DNA of 64,000 nucleotides from Anoplopoma fimbria (GCF_027596085.1 NC_072449.1:26425522-26489521), one strand, 5' to 3'; positions 37,981-51,600 are shown, counted from the stretch's first letter. Numbers and translations are program-made. The notes: generated from the sequence alone by a model not told the origin.

Positions 37981-38370
37981 GTTGTATTCAGGACCAACTT
38001 AACCATGACCAAGACCCGAGCAGTGATGTTTTAATAATAACCACCACAAAAAACTAAAGAGGATTCCTCTTCATTCACCCATTGTATTTTACATATATAC
38101 TGTATAAATAGATGAGAAATGCCTTGATAAATAAATCAAAAGGCATTTTACCTTTCTTCTTTTGATAAGCAACCACATCAATCATTTAATCAAATAAATC
38201 AGACAATGCACAGGATATTTAGAGATATCCCAGAAGTTATTAATATTGACTCAAATCCTGAGTTCTCTTTTTCTTAAACCAAAACAAAACCAAGTAAAAA
38301 TATGGTCGAGTCCGAGACCAGACTTTCAAAACGTGGTCCTGACACCAAAACTGATCTTGAGTCATACAAC
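37981..38370. repeat. Possible decayed interspersed repeat
   Basis: ACCAAGACCCGAGCAGTG near 38005 and GGTCGAGTCCGAGACCAGAC near 38303 resemble the GAGTCCGAGACC / CCAAGACCCGAG motifs of a fish repeat I recall. Boundaries are not visible. Confidence 0.35.
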
Positions 38371-41215
38371 AGTGATTCTGATTCTTCTGATACTTCCTCT
38401 TCGTATTAGCATTAAAAATAAACAATCTAATAAATGTAAATTAACATCAGCTGTAAGCTTTTAAAATACTTTCCCTTGATTATTACCATGTACTGTAGGC
38501 TCCTATCTGAACCTAAGTCACACAATCACTTATGTCTGTTTCTTTCAATACCACAGATAAGAAAGTTAACAGTGTCTGATCAACCTCAATTTTAATATAC
38601 CTGTATACCGTTACAACCTTAAAGCTTTGAAAAAGTACATTTGAAAAGCTAAGCATCAATATATACTTCAAGAAACAGTGTTCTAATTGGGACTATTTTG
38701 CAGGAGGATTATCCAGAGTAAAAGACATTGGTGGACGAAAGTCAAATGTTGAGGTTTTTGAATACTGTGAGCAACACAAACAAAATGTTACAAAGGGTTG
38801 AAGTCTTACAAAATTATATCTAAAAAATAAACCTTGCGCATAAACCTAGACTAATTCCTTTTTTCTGTAATGACTAATTCAGTCTCAAAGCATTCTAAGT
38901 TATCATCATGCTGTGCTTTCGTTATTGCCTATTGTACATTTAAAATTTCCCTTAAGTAAAAGCTTAAAGCAGCCACAAACAAAACACACACAATAAACTA
39001 TATTCTTTTTTCTTCCTCTTTGTAGTTTTGAAAACACATCTCACAAAAGATCTTCTGATACATATTTGAACACGTCTGCCACTGTGCTACATACTTCAAT
39101 GACTTTTTCCAACTGTGTATAGCTTTTATGGTCTATACTGAACACTGTATGTACATGCATATGTACTTGTCGTTCTCATCCTTCTGATGGTTACGGTTTC
39201 ACACTTGTTAGCGTTTTACAGACCTTATGAATAACATATTACAATAAGCTTATTCCTCTTTTTACAATAAATACTGGCTCCAAGGAATCTGAGGAGCTAA
39301 ATGAAAACACTGAGAATAAACTGAATAGACGCTGTGATTGTTCCTTCTGTTTCTTAACAGAGATCAGACTTAATGAGTGGTTTGTGCTGTATACATCCAT
39401 GCGGGTTGTCAGATAATACATTTTGATTCCATGCATCATGAAACAAAGAGTGCTCCTCTGAATTATTTGAGAGCTTCTTTCAGCAACTTCCTTACCAAAA
39501 CACTTCAATGACAGAATTATAGTCAGACAGTTGCTTTTCTACTAAACGAGTATTGAAATGACACAGCTGTTATTACTTTGCACATTGAGGCGCATTTCAA
39601 TCTAGTAAAAATGAGAGCACAACTGATAAGTTGCTGGCGTGAAAAGGCGGCAACTTTCAGTCAAGGAAATTCTCAGATCGCTTCCCCTGCAGAGTCTGAA
39701 ATGGGCAAATATGGGGCTTTTGCGATAATCCATCCAATTTAAACTTGGAGAAGAACAGCGGGAAAAAAAGGAGCAGGGAGACGAGGAAAGTGTGGCCTCC
39801 TTACCGTTTTATTACTTAGTTTCACTTTGAAGGAACCCTCAGATTGCCTGAACTGATCCAGGTTTTACTGTGGCCTGTCACCCAGGGAATCTTTAAATCA
39901 GCTAATATGTCAGGCCCATGAAAGGTTCGCTGCACCTGGCTTTACTGTAAAGTAGGCGATGAAGCTGTAAAAGGCCAAGCAATGAACTAGATGCTCCCTT
40001 GCACAGCCGGGCTCCAAGACTACGGATAAACCCAGCATTTACCTTTCTCTCCTTCCTCCGTGGAAAATGAAGGAAGGCTGGGTGAGGGGGGGGTCTGCGG
40101 CAAGGTCTTAGCGACAGGTCAGCACGGTTCAATCCGGTAAGAAGCCAGTGCATTAAAGGAACTGATGAGACTTTGATTCATCGGAATCTGAAAGCAATGA
40201 ATAAAACATTTGGTATCACCTTCAGATCCACTTGTTATTAAGATCTTAGAAAAATGAATATAACCAAGATAAAGGAAACGGAATGTGGGCTGATTTAGTA
40301 AAGTTAATAGACAACAGCAAACCTCTGGGAAATTCTTTTAGTTCTGTAAACTTACACCACATATCCAACTGTGCAAGATCACAGGTTTAAAGAATGTGTT
40401 AGTAGGAACACAGTTACCTTTAGAAAAAAAGACCAAGAAAAGCAGCAAATGTAGCATTCTTATTTGTTCTGAGATGGTTAAAGCCACCGAGCAACCTAGA
40501 CACAATTAGATGTGACCACCTGCAGGAACCCTGCATTCCCTGATTGGTGACAAATGTCAAAAACTCAAGTATGTGACATTCTGGGGATTTACTTTTTTTT
40601 ATTTTATTTTTTTTACATCTGCTTAACCTTTTCACATGGCGTTAAAAAATGGAAAGGTTATCTTTCTTTCCCATTAAGGAAATAACTTTGATGGTATCCG
40701 AACTTTGAACTAAAAGCTGCAATACAATAATTGTAGCCTCCTCTTTAAGGTAAAGTTAAATGTCACTCAGCTGTTAGCCCGAGTCCCAGGATAGCAGTGC
40801 TGATCAGTCCAACACTTTGGTCCAGACTTATATGAACTACTATAAAATTGAGAACAGATATTTATGCTCCCCAGTGGATGAATCTTTAGGACATTAAATT
40901 TAAGGTCACCAGCAGGTAAAAACTTTAAGTTGTCTTCCAGCACGTTAAGGTGCCCTGTAGATTTTTCATGTATCGATTTGTGCTGGGTGTATCCTGGGGG
41001 TCAAACAAAAGTGTTGGATGCATCTCCTTCCTCCCAGAACACTTGCAAAGACGATTTTTGTACATTTCAAATCCTGTATTGTTTACTTCTACTTCCCTGC
41101 CTTTGTTTTGTTTCTTGACAAACAAAGCAGGGAGCCATTTCAAACAGGTCCGTTGTGCTATAGGTCAAAAACACTACAGGTTACCTTTAATCTGATAACA
41201 AAATACCCATAGACC

Positions 41216-41830
41216 GTGTATAAGAAGTGAACGTAGTCACCGTGACTGGACCCATTGGTTAGTAGTCTACTGCTTTGAAGCCTGGAGTTCTGCAGTTTGG
41301 GCCTTCTGCTAAGCACCAGCATATGCCAAATAAGACATTTCTTTTTAAATATACCAAATTAGCTAGTGTTTCCTAAGATGTTCCTCTCTAATCTTACACC
41401 ATCTGCTATCACAAAGGCAAAAGCGTTTGTTTTAATAAAAAATATATAACCAAGTTCTACAGCCAGTGCATCTGTGGTTTAGCACTTAATGCAGTATGTT
41501 TGATAGAGACTGTTTTTAATATCTGGGTCTTTAAAAGGGACAATCATTTACTAAATGAGCATCATGCTGTATAGAAGAAGTCTTTAAACTAGAGATTGAG
41601 ATCATAAACTCATCTGTAGAATGTTTACTGAGGTAATAAATCAAGTGAGAAGTAGGGCCATTTTCTCACAAACTTACAACACAAACTACACAATCACACT
41701 TCAGAGTAGTCGCACCATGATGGCTGAAAACACATCTGAAGTAATGCTCGACTTCCCATCAGCCCCTGCAGTAGTTTCTGACAAATGTTTACATTATAAT
41801 GGCAGATTTTAATGCCGGAGTGCCAGTCAT
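41216..41830 (+). mobile_element. Teleost interspersed repeat, disrupted copy
   Basis: GTATAAGAAGTGAACGTAGTCACCG-like sequence at about 41218, then ATTGGTTAGTAGTCTACTGC, and after the 181-bp segment at 41351-41531 a CATGCTGTATAGAAGAAGTC block and GTTTACTGAGGTAATAAATC. I recall these blocks, in this order, from abundant fish repeats. No coding capacity. The 181-bp segment in the middle appears either to be part of the element or an insertion in it. Confidence 0.5.
41351..41531 (+). repeat. 181-bp direct repeat, copy 1
   Basis: Matches 43471-43651 over the full length without gaps. I count seven differences, all transitions (about 96 percent identity). Starts ATACCAAATTAGCTAG, ends TATCTGGGTCTT. 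No TG...CA termini, so it is not an obvious LTR. Confidence 0.92.
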
Positions 41831-43470
41831 AGCCCCACAATGGTGATGAGCAAACTCATGAACCAATAAAAAAGAATTCTAAACACCATCAGAGCAAAGT
41901 GACTTCAGCAGCAGCAAATACACAGCATACACAAAATGCTCTTTTCTCTAGCTAAGAGGAGTATATAAGAAGTCCAAGTTTAGTTTGCCTAATTGTGTGT
42001 ATGAAGGTCTTTAGTTCAGTCCCAGTAGCCAAGAGCTTGCAATGACCAACTTCCTCCCACCAAATAGCCAAGTTCATTAAATCCTGTTAATCAATGGAGT
42101 AGTTACCTTAAGCAGCCAGTTGTGGAAGTGCAGTCAGCTCCTGATGGACAACCTGGACGATTCCCTGTATGACCAAAGTTTGTTGATTGATTTGGACATG
42201 ACATTCTGCTCTGTTGGACAAATACAACATGAGGACTTAATCAAGCTAGCCTGACAGCTAATGGACTCACATATTAGCCGAACATGCTGGACCTCCTCCC
42301 AGGTGAGCAGTGTTTAAAAGGCCTACTGGTTCACACAGGTGAGTGGGCGTGTCTGAACCAAAGCCAGATGCTCCTTAAAGTGGTAGATCCCCAAAATGCC
42401 TACCCAAGACAATGGGATATTACATGTTTGCAAGCTAACAAGCTAAACTTTAAATACAGGGATTAGCTAGTGAACAAGTCAGTTGAATTTGACTGGAACT
42501 GTGGTGATAGAATGTGTTTTGACACAGTCAACACCTCCAACGCTGGCATAAATCTGGTCATGCACATTACTGGCCCATTGACCAGCGCCAACATCAGGTT
42601 CAAATTGTAATCTGCTGAATCACTACTCTCTTTTGCACATTTATGCTTCCATCAGGATTTTGGTGTCCCCTTGACCTTTCCTCTAGTGCCACCATGGATT
42701 GAAACATTGGTCACCTTCACATACCTATTCAGTTATCTGCATAGTCCAATACTGACTGAGAAAGTTACAGTTAATTGGGGAGATTATAAGGTCTCGGCAG
42801 AGGTCTGCGCTGAGCTGAATGCTTTCTAGCTTGACCTTTTAAATCTCCTTATGCAGCCCTCCTTCTCCTATATACACTGCAGCTAGATTATCCCCAGATT
42901 TACAACTCCATCCCATTGTATTTCCTCACACAATGGGTCGGGAGAAAAGGAGCTTGGATCTCCTAATTGAATCACCACCTTCACCATCTGCAGGGATTTG
43001 GAACTGTATAAACAAATTGCCACATGTGACTTTTACTTCCTGGAAGGATTTATATCTGCAGCAGATATTTCTTTTGTAGCTTTTAGTAGAATGCAGTAGT
43101 TGTAGCAATACACAACACATCCTTTTGTAAGTATTTGCAGTTATACTTCATGTGGTTCTCCAAACATTTTGGTATACCAGGTAGTTTGGTGTTCCTTAGT
43201 CTTGCAATAAGCTTCCTGAGGCTTATAGTCAACGCACTGTTTACCACAATAGAGTTTGAGTAGTAGAGCTCCCATTGCTACATATTAGTATTATATTTGG
43301 CAAATGTCTTGGAGTAGAAAAAAACAAGGCCTTGATTACAAGGGGTGGAAGTTTTATCAACAGGATTTGTCTTCTTTTCTTCTCAGATTTACTCTTAAAT
43401 ATGCCTCCCTAATGAGGCCTCTCAGCAGGCTACTGTTACTTTTGATTTCTTAAGAGGGACGGTTCACAAT

Positions 43471-43651
43471 ACACCAAATTAGCTAGTGTTTCCTAAGACG
43501 CTCCCCTCTAATCTTACACCATCTGCTATCACAAAGGCAAAAGCGTTTGTTTTAATAAAAAATGTATAACCAAGTTCTACAGCCAGTGCATCTGTGGTTT
43601 AGCACTTAATGCAGTATGTTTGATAGAGACTGTTTTCAATATTTGGGTCTT
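43471..43651 (+). repeat. 181-bp direct repeat, copy 2
   Basis: Same orientation as copy 1, with starts 2,120 bp apart. Begins ACACCAAATTAGCTAG and ends TATTTGGGTCTT. Preceded by an AGGGAC motif that in copy 1 lies on the opposite side, just after the repeat. Confidence 0.92.
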
Positions 43652-45719
43652 ATAAATGTATCCCTGCTTGTAAATATACTTATACTGTTGCTCCTTTTCA
43701 GGTCTAAATAATGCACTTTTTCTTTTCTTTCAAATATATCAAATAGCATTTTTCAAAGGCAACAGATGGGTAAAACCAACATCATCCAAACGCTAATACA
43801 TATGCTGCTAAAATGTGAAGTTTGTCCTGAGAATGATGCTAGAAGAATAGATGTTGGGCCATTAAAGTCACCAGGGTTTATCCCTGTGGGAGCATGAATT
43901 TAGGAAGAAAATGTCTCTACTTTGCCAGCTAGTTTTAAGTAGAGATTTTATTTTTTATAGAGTGTCTAAAATGAAACAGGTTCATCCTCTAGAGAGCTTA
44001 CGTGTACTCAGTAAATTCAATCCCAAAATCATATAGATAGAACTAAATTTTTTTGCTTTAGAATTCAGCAACAACATTAGGATTTGGGTGTTTCCACACT
44101 TTTGCCAAGATATCGGTACAAAGTTACTTTGACCTCTTGACCATAGTATTGGATGGACTGATATAATTGTCTGTAAACAAGTATGGCAAAAAGAGAGAAT
44201 AACAGTCGGATGAAAGTTGTTGATGGTACAATGAGGGTTCTTTAAACAACCCCCACAAAAAAATAAAGAAAAAAGGAATGATTATTTTATGTCCCGCAAA
44301 GCTCAACCATACAACACATTGTGCACTGTGGCTTCCTGACGGTGCGGCCGGTTCTAGAGGTCAAAAGACAACTTCAATTATATCTTCAATAATTACTGGA
44401 CTGGTGCAATACAATACTGGATGTTGACTCTCTCTGCAAAGCTGCTCCCTTAATCCCTCTGTTCACAGTCTTCAACAAAACATGGCACACTTCCCTAATT
44501 CTCATTCCCTGCATTCTCTGTCACTGCCGGGGGGGTGGGGATGTGGGCAAAATCCAAACATCACACCAAATTTCTACAGCAAACACAAACTAGCTAGCTG
44601 TTTCGGATGTCCCAACAGTTATAGTTTTTACATTTATATTTTAAAAAACACACAGAATGTATTGTACCACAGCAGGAAATATGATATCTCACTTAACAGC
44701 TTAGAAAATCTGATCTGGAGAATGTTTCATTAACACAGAAGGTTTCACATCACACATAAGCTGTAATTATACTGTACGACTATTAACCAGACATACATTG
44801 GTGGAAAATAATGAATCGAGAACAGTTAATTAAAGCTTATTGAGAAAAATTGCAGACGAAATTGAATTAGGGTGAAACCGCAATTATGGTCTTTAATTCA
44901 ATGGAATGTGTGAGTGGTGGTTAAAAAGAGCACTCCTCAGAACTCATATACAGACACACCGACACATTGCATTGTCTCAATCTTTCATTTTTTTACCTTG
45001 TTATTCCTTATGTGGAAGATCGCTTTAGTTTCATTTACTGCATCAGCTTTTGAAAAACTCAACAATCTATATCCCCAAAACTGTGAGATAAAACAGTTTT
45101 TGGTAAATACAACTCATTTCTTGTGCAACCAGAAACATGAAATATGAGACAAAAAAGAATAACAGGTTGCACAAAGAGTCTCTTGCTGTATGATACTGCA
45201 GTTTACCTCTTTTTGTAGCAGCAGCGTCTGTTGGAGGGCCCTACTCTTCTAGCAATTTCAGGATGAGTATTAAACTGTGACCCGTCTGAAAAGCAAAGTC
45301 GCAGCTCAGCTATCAATCACTGAGCGAATCTTTCAACAACAATGCCACCGAGAGAATTTAATACTTTTACAAAGGCTAAAGGACGCCTGTCGATTGATGG
45401 AAGCAGAAGCAGTATCAACCGGTACTTGCTGCAATATCATATTTGAAAGTGGAGGACATAAACTTTACATACCATGGTGTCCCCCTGACTATACCGATGT
45501 AAACTAAAAAGACATGTATTGTAGCATTAAATTATAAATAAAGTATATGTGCATTTGTGCTTTCAACTCTGCCTCCTACAAAATCACATTCCCATACAAC
45601 TAAACTGCACTCTCAATTACGTTTTGGGATTTTCATGGATTAACAGTTAACATTTAACAGTTTTAAACATGTGGCAAACATTGTAAATAAAAAAAACCCA
45701 ACTGCTTTCTAAAGTTTCG

Positions 45720-46010
45720 TTAACAACATTTCTTGGTCCATATGGGACATGAACAGCAGTGTCCTGGGTGTAAGTCCTGTGCGTTTTGACCCATCCACCA
45801 CCTATTTCCATACACACATTTCCACAGACTCATATGAAACTTTATTGAGATACGTCAAAAGCAAATGTAATCCACAACAAAATAAGTTTTCCTAGAAACA
45901 TAATTCACATTGCAGTTTCGTTGTATGGGAAAGTATTTTTTTAGGCGACAGCGCGTGGTCCTTCAGCTAGCAGTTCCTGCCGTTCAAACAGCAGGCATGT
46001 GTCCCATCGG
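45720..46010. repeat. Possible interspersed repeat
   Basis: CATATGGGACATGAACAGCA, then TTTTGACCCATCCACCACC, then ACTCATATGAAACTTTATTG resembles a recurring fish repeat, but no boundaries or family can be given. Confidence 0.3.
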
Positions 46011-46445
46011 AGTGCCCTAGGCTTCAGGGTTGCTGTTAGATTATGTATGTATGTTAACCCTATCAAGGAGAGAGGTTTATTACATCACATTACAGTGTGA
46101 CTCCTAAAAGCCTGAAGCTCGATGGGACTCTTTCCACTTCAAAAGTAAAGAAACAAGAAAAAAGTGAGGTATTCAAACATTTCAATAATAGAGAATAGCC
46201 TGACAGTAACTAGGACCACCTTTATATTCAAGTCAGTCCAAAAGAATAATCAATGCTAAAAATGATTAATAGTAGCTGTTGAAAATATAACTTTTTTTTT
46301 ACCCATTTCTTGTAATTGTAAATTTAATCCAAACTGTAAAACTGAATCTTCGTTGATCTCCAGCAGAATACATTAGCCCTAAAATAATCTAACATAACAT
46401 ATTGTAATACTAAAACCTAGAGAATATCCCGGAACACACTCAGGT

Positions 46446-46446
<1 letters not shown>

Positions 46447-46520
<74 letters not shown>
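46447..46520. repeat. (CA)37 microsatellite
   Basis: Seventy-four bases of uninterrupted CA dinucleotides in the intergenic region, about 2 kb past the cntn5 stop codon. Very probably length-polymorphic. Confidence 0.98.
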
Positions 46521-46525
<5 letters not shown>

Positions 46526-47776
46526 TGACATTAACCAAGGGGGAGTTCATGTTTTAATTGCTGACACTATAGCTTCTGGCTCTCGGAACCAAATGGGTCC
46601 CCTTGCAGGAAACATAATCCATTATCATAAATCAGATGCGCCAACACAGACAGGTGCTGCATGAATAATTAAAGGTCGGAACATTAGCACTTGTGTGGAG
46701 GTATGTGTTTGAGCCGACGTCATTGAACGGGCTAAAAGCACTGCAAAAAAACCCTCCATCCACATTAAACCGCTTAATGCTTTGCACTACAGACGGAAAT
46801 GATGTACACGTCGGAAAGAGGAGACCAACCATCACGCCCCCCCCTCCCCCCTCTGAATGTAACCAAATGAGAGAGGTCTGAAAGATGGGGGAGTATCCAT
46901 GGACACTGCTTGGAGCGGTGCTTGTCCTCTGTTTCGCTGTGTGGTCCTATCTCTTGTGGTTGAGCTAGTACCCTTGTCTGAACCTGAGCGGCTGAGCCTG
47001 GTTACTCTGACTCTGTAATGGAGAGTCCAAGGAGCTGGAGGCAGAGCAAGCAAAAAGGTCTGCTCGAGCAAGCCGGCTTTCGGACTACAGATCTCCATTC
47101 TAACATTAATTACACTTCAGGCAAATTCATTTGGATTTCTGCCCAGTGAGAGATAAGCTTTTACTGCAGACGAGACGGGAGAGGAGCCCGAGAGGAGGGG
47201 GAGATACTCTTGATGCTGCACTATTTGGCTCTGCAGTGCTTCTTTTATCAGAGAAAGTTTCGTGGCCTCTAATGCCACGTGTGTGGAATTCAATCAACCC
47301 TGAACTTTACATATCACTTTGGAAAAGCTTTTTAAAAGTTCAGAAGTGTCTGATGAACATTTACGGATGAAATATAGAATTTAAATGTGTGTATTATAGG
47401 GATGTATTTTAGATGCTTTAGATTAGTGCTGGTTTTCATCTAGTTGATCAACAATATTTATTTCCCATTAATAAAGCAAAAATATCAAGCAAGAATACCA
47501 AACAACGTCTGTCTCCACCTTCTCAAATGTGGGAATTTGTTGCTTCTCTTGTTTTGTGTTGTTTTATTTCACTGGAACTCTTTGGGTTCTGTTGGTCAGA
47601 CAAAGTAAACAAGTTAAAGATGTCACCTTGGGCTTTTGGAAGAACTGTATTGACAAGATGATAATAAAATAATGAAATGACAGATCAATGAAAAAAAAAT
47701 AGCCTCAGTGTGTGAAATATTACTTTTCTAAAAGTAAGAAAATACAAAACAACTGATTTGAAAAAAATACATCACA

Positions 47777-47782
47777 TTTATT
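47777..47782 (-). terminator. cntn5: Candidate cntn5 polyadenylation signal (AATAAA)
   Basis: First AATAAA on the minus strand downstream of the cntn5 stop codon; TTTATT is absent from the plus strand between 47783 and 48564. A T-rich stretch follows it at lower coordinates, as expected downstream of a cleavage site. Use of this site would give a 3' UTR of about 0.8 kb. Later signals or further 3' UTR exons cannot be excluded. Confidence 0.4.
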
Positions 47783-48564
47783 TGTACTGACACCAAGAGT
47801 CCGTACAGAGTTGTTTTTGTCTATCGATGTGTCCGGGCACTACAGTTAAGAACCTGTTTCCTATCTCCATACATCCAACAGTCAACAAACTGTATCACCA
47901 AGCGTTGCTGAATCACTACCAAGAAACAGAGTTTGACATAGCTGACACACACCACTGTTTTTTTTTTGGCTCTAAAGGTAACACAATGTACAAAAAGCAA
48001 GTCTGGAAATAGTAAGATTGTTGGTTCCATAAAAAACTTTTTCCTCCTCAATGTGTGAATAAGAAAACAATGCACTTATCTCTACTGAGCTTCTGCTGCA
48101 TTGCTTGTTAGGCAGCCAAGGGGTAAATTGATGCAGATAAGTAATGAAAAGAAACAGGCCGGCTGATCCCTGTACTACTACCACAGCAGCTTTTTCGAGG
48201 AATTGTTCATGCTCTGTGGAGCCACAGAGCTGTAGGAGCCGTCTGGAAGTGGTTAGACGGCAGTCAATGAGAGGAACACGTGATGTTAAAAGTAAATGGT
48301 TAAACAAATCTTTCCACGCAATGTACACTACAGTACAGCACTATTGTGATGTTGGTAAGAACTGTGCAAATCAAACACCCAGGGCCTCAAAAGAAACAGG
48401 GAACTTAAAAGGATGAACTCTGAAGCACCGGCGGACTCAACCCCCCTTTGGCAGGCCTCGGGCCCTTAGGGATTGGTTAAGGCCAAAGCAAGCAGGCAGT
48501 CAGAGGAAATAAGGGAGCCCAAGCTGGTGGCTCCCTCCGTGGAAATGAGGACGGCACTGTGGCC

Positions 48565-48668
48565 TCACCACGAAGCTGAAGGCACCAGAAGAACCAGGAG
48601 CATTGCTGTCCACGTTAGGCCCTGCGGCGTGCAGTGCACCGAGCGCTGGTTGCTTTTTGCTCGTACAC
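48565..48668 (-). CDS. cntn5: cntn5 last coding exon: GPI-anchor signal and stop
   Basis: Found by phase rather than by homology. A strong acceptor (CTCCTCCCCCTCCTTTCTCTTAG in two parts: C/T tract, then TTAG) is followed by 34 codons: [16 protein letters not shown], then [17 protein letters not shown] and a TGA stop. A small-residue region, a short spacer and the hydrophobic MLLVLLV tail fit a GPI-anchor signal; the attachment residue is likely among the Ser/Asn positions before the tail but cannot be fixed by eye. It joins exactly in frame to ...RVVTSSG. Confidence 0.88.
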
Positions 48669-51600
48669 CTAAGAGAAAGGAGGGGGAGGAGTCAATACGG
48701 GCGAAAAAACGGAAATGCAAAACAGAATGCCGTAACTACATTAATGGTAAAGGCTAGATAACTCAATTGATCTTTGGTATGATTCGGACTCTAGCAGCTA
48801 GGAAGAAATGGCGAAAAAAAGAAATAAAATGGACAGTGAAGGGAAACAAGACATGGGAGGAATACAGCAGTCTGTTGCTCTGAAAACATGGCTGCTAATG
48901 TCACACGCAGGACTGCAAACTTCCTGTCCGTCCGGTTGCTTGGAAGTTAATTGGCTGTGTAAGAGCAGGAAGGTTTGTGTGGGCGAGGTAATTAAAACAG
49001 TATTAGCCAAAGAAAACTTGGCTCGCACAACATCTGCGGCAACTCAATTAAGGGCGGAACATAAGATCGCTACAAAGAGAAATCAGCCCGTGCATAGAGA
49101 TTGGATTTCAGAGGTCATGCAGGAGAGTGTGTGGCTGAGAAGGGGGGGGAAACGACTAACTAGCTTACCGGAGGAGGTGACCACTCGGACTTGGGAGCTG
49201 ACCGCTCCCTCTCCCCCTTCGCTGAGGGCGCGCACCTCAATGATATAGGTGCCTCCCTCTGGCAGTGAGAGCATGGTGGAAGGGTTAATGGTTCTGGTCA
49301 CCTGGTTGTGGCCTCTGCCTTCTTGTTTGAGTAACACCTGCAGGACATGGGCACACAGCCACCTTAGGTTTTACAGAAGAGAGTCTAGCTGCAGAGTTCC
49401 AGACTTGGGCACGGTTCCATCGTGGGACTCTTTCCTGTACCAAGCTTTGAGCAGGAAATTAGTACGTCATAGACAATCAACAGGATACGATCGCACGGGT
49501 TCATTACTTTGAGTAAACCACCAGACCTCCAACAAAACACCATAAGATAAACAACACAGCCTTAATATTTCAAGATAAAAGTAACTTATGAAGTTATAGG
49601 TAACGTAACGTTTAACAGCTAATTATTTAGGGCCTACCAACCTTATGAGTTTGCTCACTATGCTAATGTTTTTAGCAAACGAACATTTACCTTAGCTGAA
49701 ATGATTAATTCATTATCAATTAACATCATTTCTTTTCCTGTTGTTATTGTGCTCAAGTCAATTTTAGCTTGCTAAACACCTTAACATAGCTAGCTAAGGT
49801 TAGCTAACAAATTAGGTTTAAAAACAAGTTATTTGCTGCTTAATGTTACAATTCTAACTTTATGAGTTACAGTTATATTGAAATATTATTGTATTGTTTA
49901 CCTCGGTGTTATTGATAGAGATTGTGTGGCATGGATGTAATACCATGTACGAGATACAATGTATTAGATGTACCCTAAGTAGACTAGTTTACTTTTTAGT
50001 GCGATAAAACAAAACACACATGCGCAATATAGTGCTATATAATTGTTTATTGATAAGGAAGCGTGATAAACCTTTTATTTTCCACCTTAACACACCTGAT
50101 AAGGACCTCATTTTTGCGATGGAGATGGGTCCTAGCGCAAGAGGCGCCTGAGCCTGGAGCTCTGCAGCAGGATGCTATTGGGTTTACATGGCTTATAAAC
50201 TTGGTACTCGCAGAGGTATTAATAAACACATTATAATTGCCCTTTAATAGTAAAAGAGCAGCAATAATATATCAGATGTTCAGTAATCCAGAGGTAAAAG
50301 TCCTGTTTATTTACTACATAAACAATGATAGGTAAGCTGCAGTTTGAGAACTTTCCAGGCTCGGATGGAAATGAAACTCTCCTATTTTAATCAACAGTGA
50401 AAAGATGAGCAACTTTGTTAGAAAACATCTGGTTCTTCAAAGTTACAAGACTGTGTGTATGTAAAGGTAAGGAGAGAACAGTCCACTATGATCACCAACG
50501 GATATTTCAGTAAAAAATGTCCAATCACTGGGCTTAATTTTGTTGCGCATGCTGATAACGGTGAGCTGAACCAAAAGTTTACACTTCAGATTAGCCTTAT
50601 AATATATTCAGCAGTTTAAATTGATTCACTCTTCGGGATATTGGGTCAATGTTGTTATACCAAATTGGTAGTAAAAGCATGCTGTCTTAGGAACATGGTT
50701 TAAATAACTGAAACTCAAAGCCGTAACATGAACCTATAGCATTGTTAAATAGACTCCTGTTTTTCCGTTTATAGTGATAAAAAAAAAAGAAATACATGTG
50801 GAACTAGCTGTTCCTCCCAATTAGCAAATCTATAGTATTTTCAAAATGTTAATATGTGTTATAATTGTACGCAGTTGAGGAAACATGACTTTAGAAGATG
50901 ATCATTACCATGTACCCGATGACATTTGATTCGTTGTCCTTTGCCTTCACTGGCTCCCAGTTTAAAGACACATTGTTGCCCTCTTGAATCCACATGAGGT
51001 TGGTTGGAGGCTGAGCAGGAGCTGAGGAGAGAACGCAACATTCTGGGTGAAAATCCAAACAGACTTTTAAGCAGAGTTCCAACCAACTAGGTCAATTACT
51101 ACCCTTTTTACGGGGGGATTTAGAGCAAACTATACAGGTAGCCTCTATTCCATATATAGTGGTACATGATTAGTGTCAGTGCTGTACTCACGGGCTTTCC
51201 TGGTGTTGGCTGTGACAGCTGCAGTGGCGGGACCCTGGCCGATGCTGTTGAAGCCTCTTACAGTGATGAGATACAGACTGTTGCCCTCTAGTCCTGTCAG
51301 GACCATGGAAGTTTCGTTTTTCACAGTTCTTTGTTTTATCCCCGACTCCTCCTGCTCCAAGTCTTTCCAATAGCTGACCTGTAAACACAAAATTAACGAC
51401 TTTAGAAAAAAAACAATCCTCAACTCATGATCAAACGTTTAAATGCTTGCACAAAACGTCAGATACTACATGGAAATATGCAAGTGCGGGATCAAAACCC
51501 CGCCCCCCACAAAACACACAATTTACAAGCACCTCATATCCTCTTGGTCTCCCGGGGCCAGGATTGGGCGGTTTCCAAGTGAGCCTTATTTCCGATGAAG

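Larger units (their letters stand above)
23001..48564. other. Intergenic region between arhgap42 and cntn5
   Basis: About 25.8 kb separates the two start/stop codons (22733 and 48565), including the arhgap42 5' UTR and the cntn5 3' UTR. No exon chain with splice phase, no recognisable domain and no non-coding RNA gene was found. Contents are the repeats listed separately, plus stretches of unique sequence (for example 26900-28140 and 35300-35560) whose composition suggests possible regulatory elements. The longest open frames are 178 codons (27603-28139, minus), 160 codons (37265-37747, minus) and 152 codons (34082-34540, plus). None resembles a known family. Confidence 0.7.

Noticed and set aside
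41351..43651. LTR retrotransposon flanked by LTRs
   Set aside because: The 181-bp repeats lack TG...CA ends, and no primer-binding site, polypurine tract or gag/pol similarity was seen between them.
46447..46520. CRISPR-like or regulatory array
   Set aside because: A simple CA microsatellite without spacers.
48798..48890. Alternative cntn5 terminal exon ending in a hydrophobic tail ([13 protein letters not shown])
   Set aside because: The acceptor lacks a good pyrimidine tract and two frames compete; the exon at 48565-48668 has a far better acceptor and a compatible phase.
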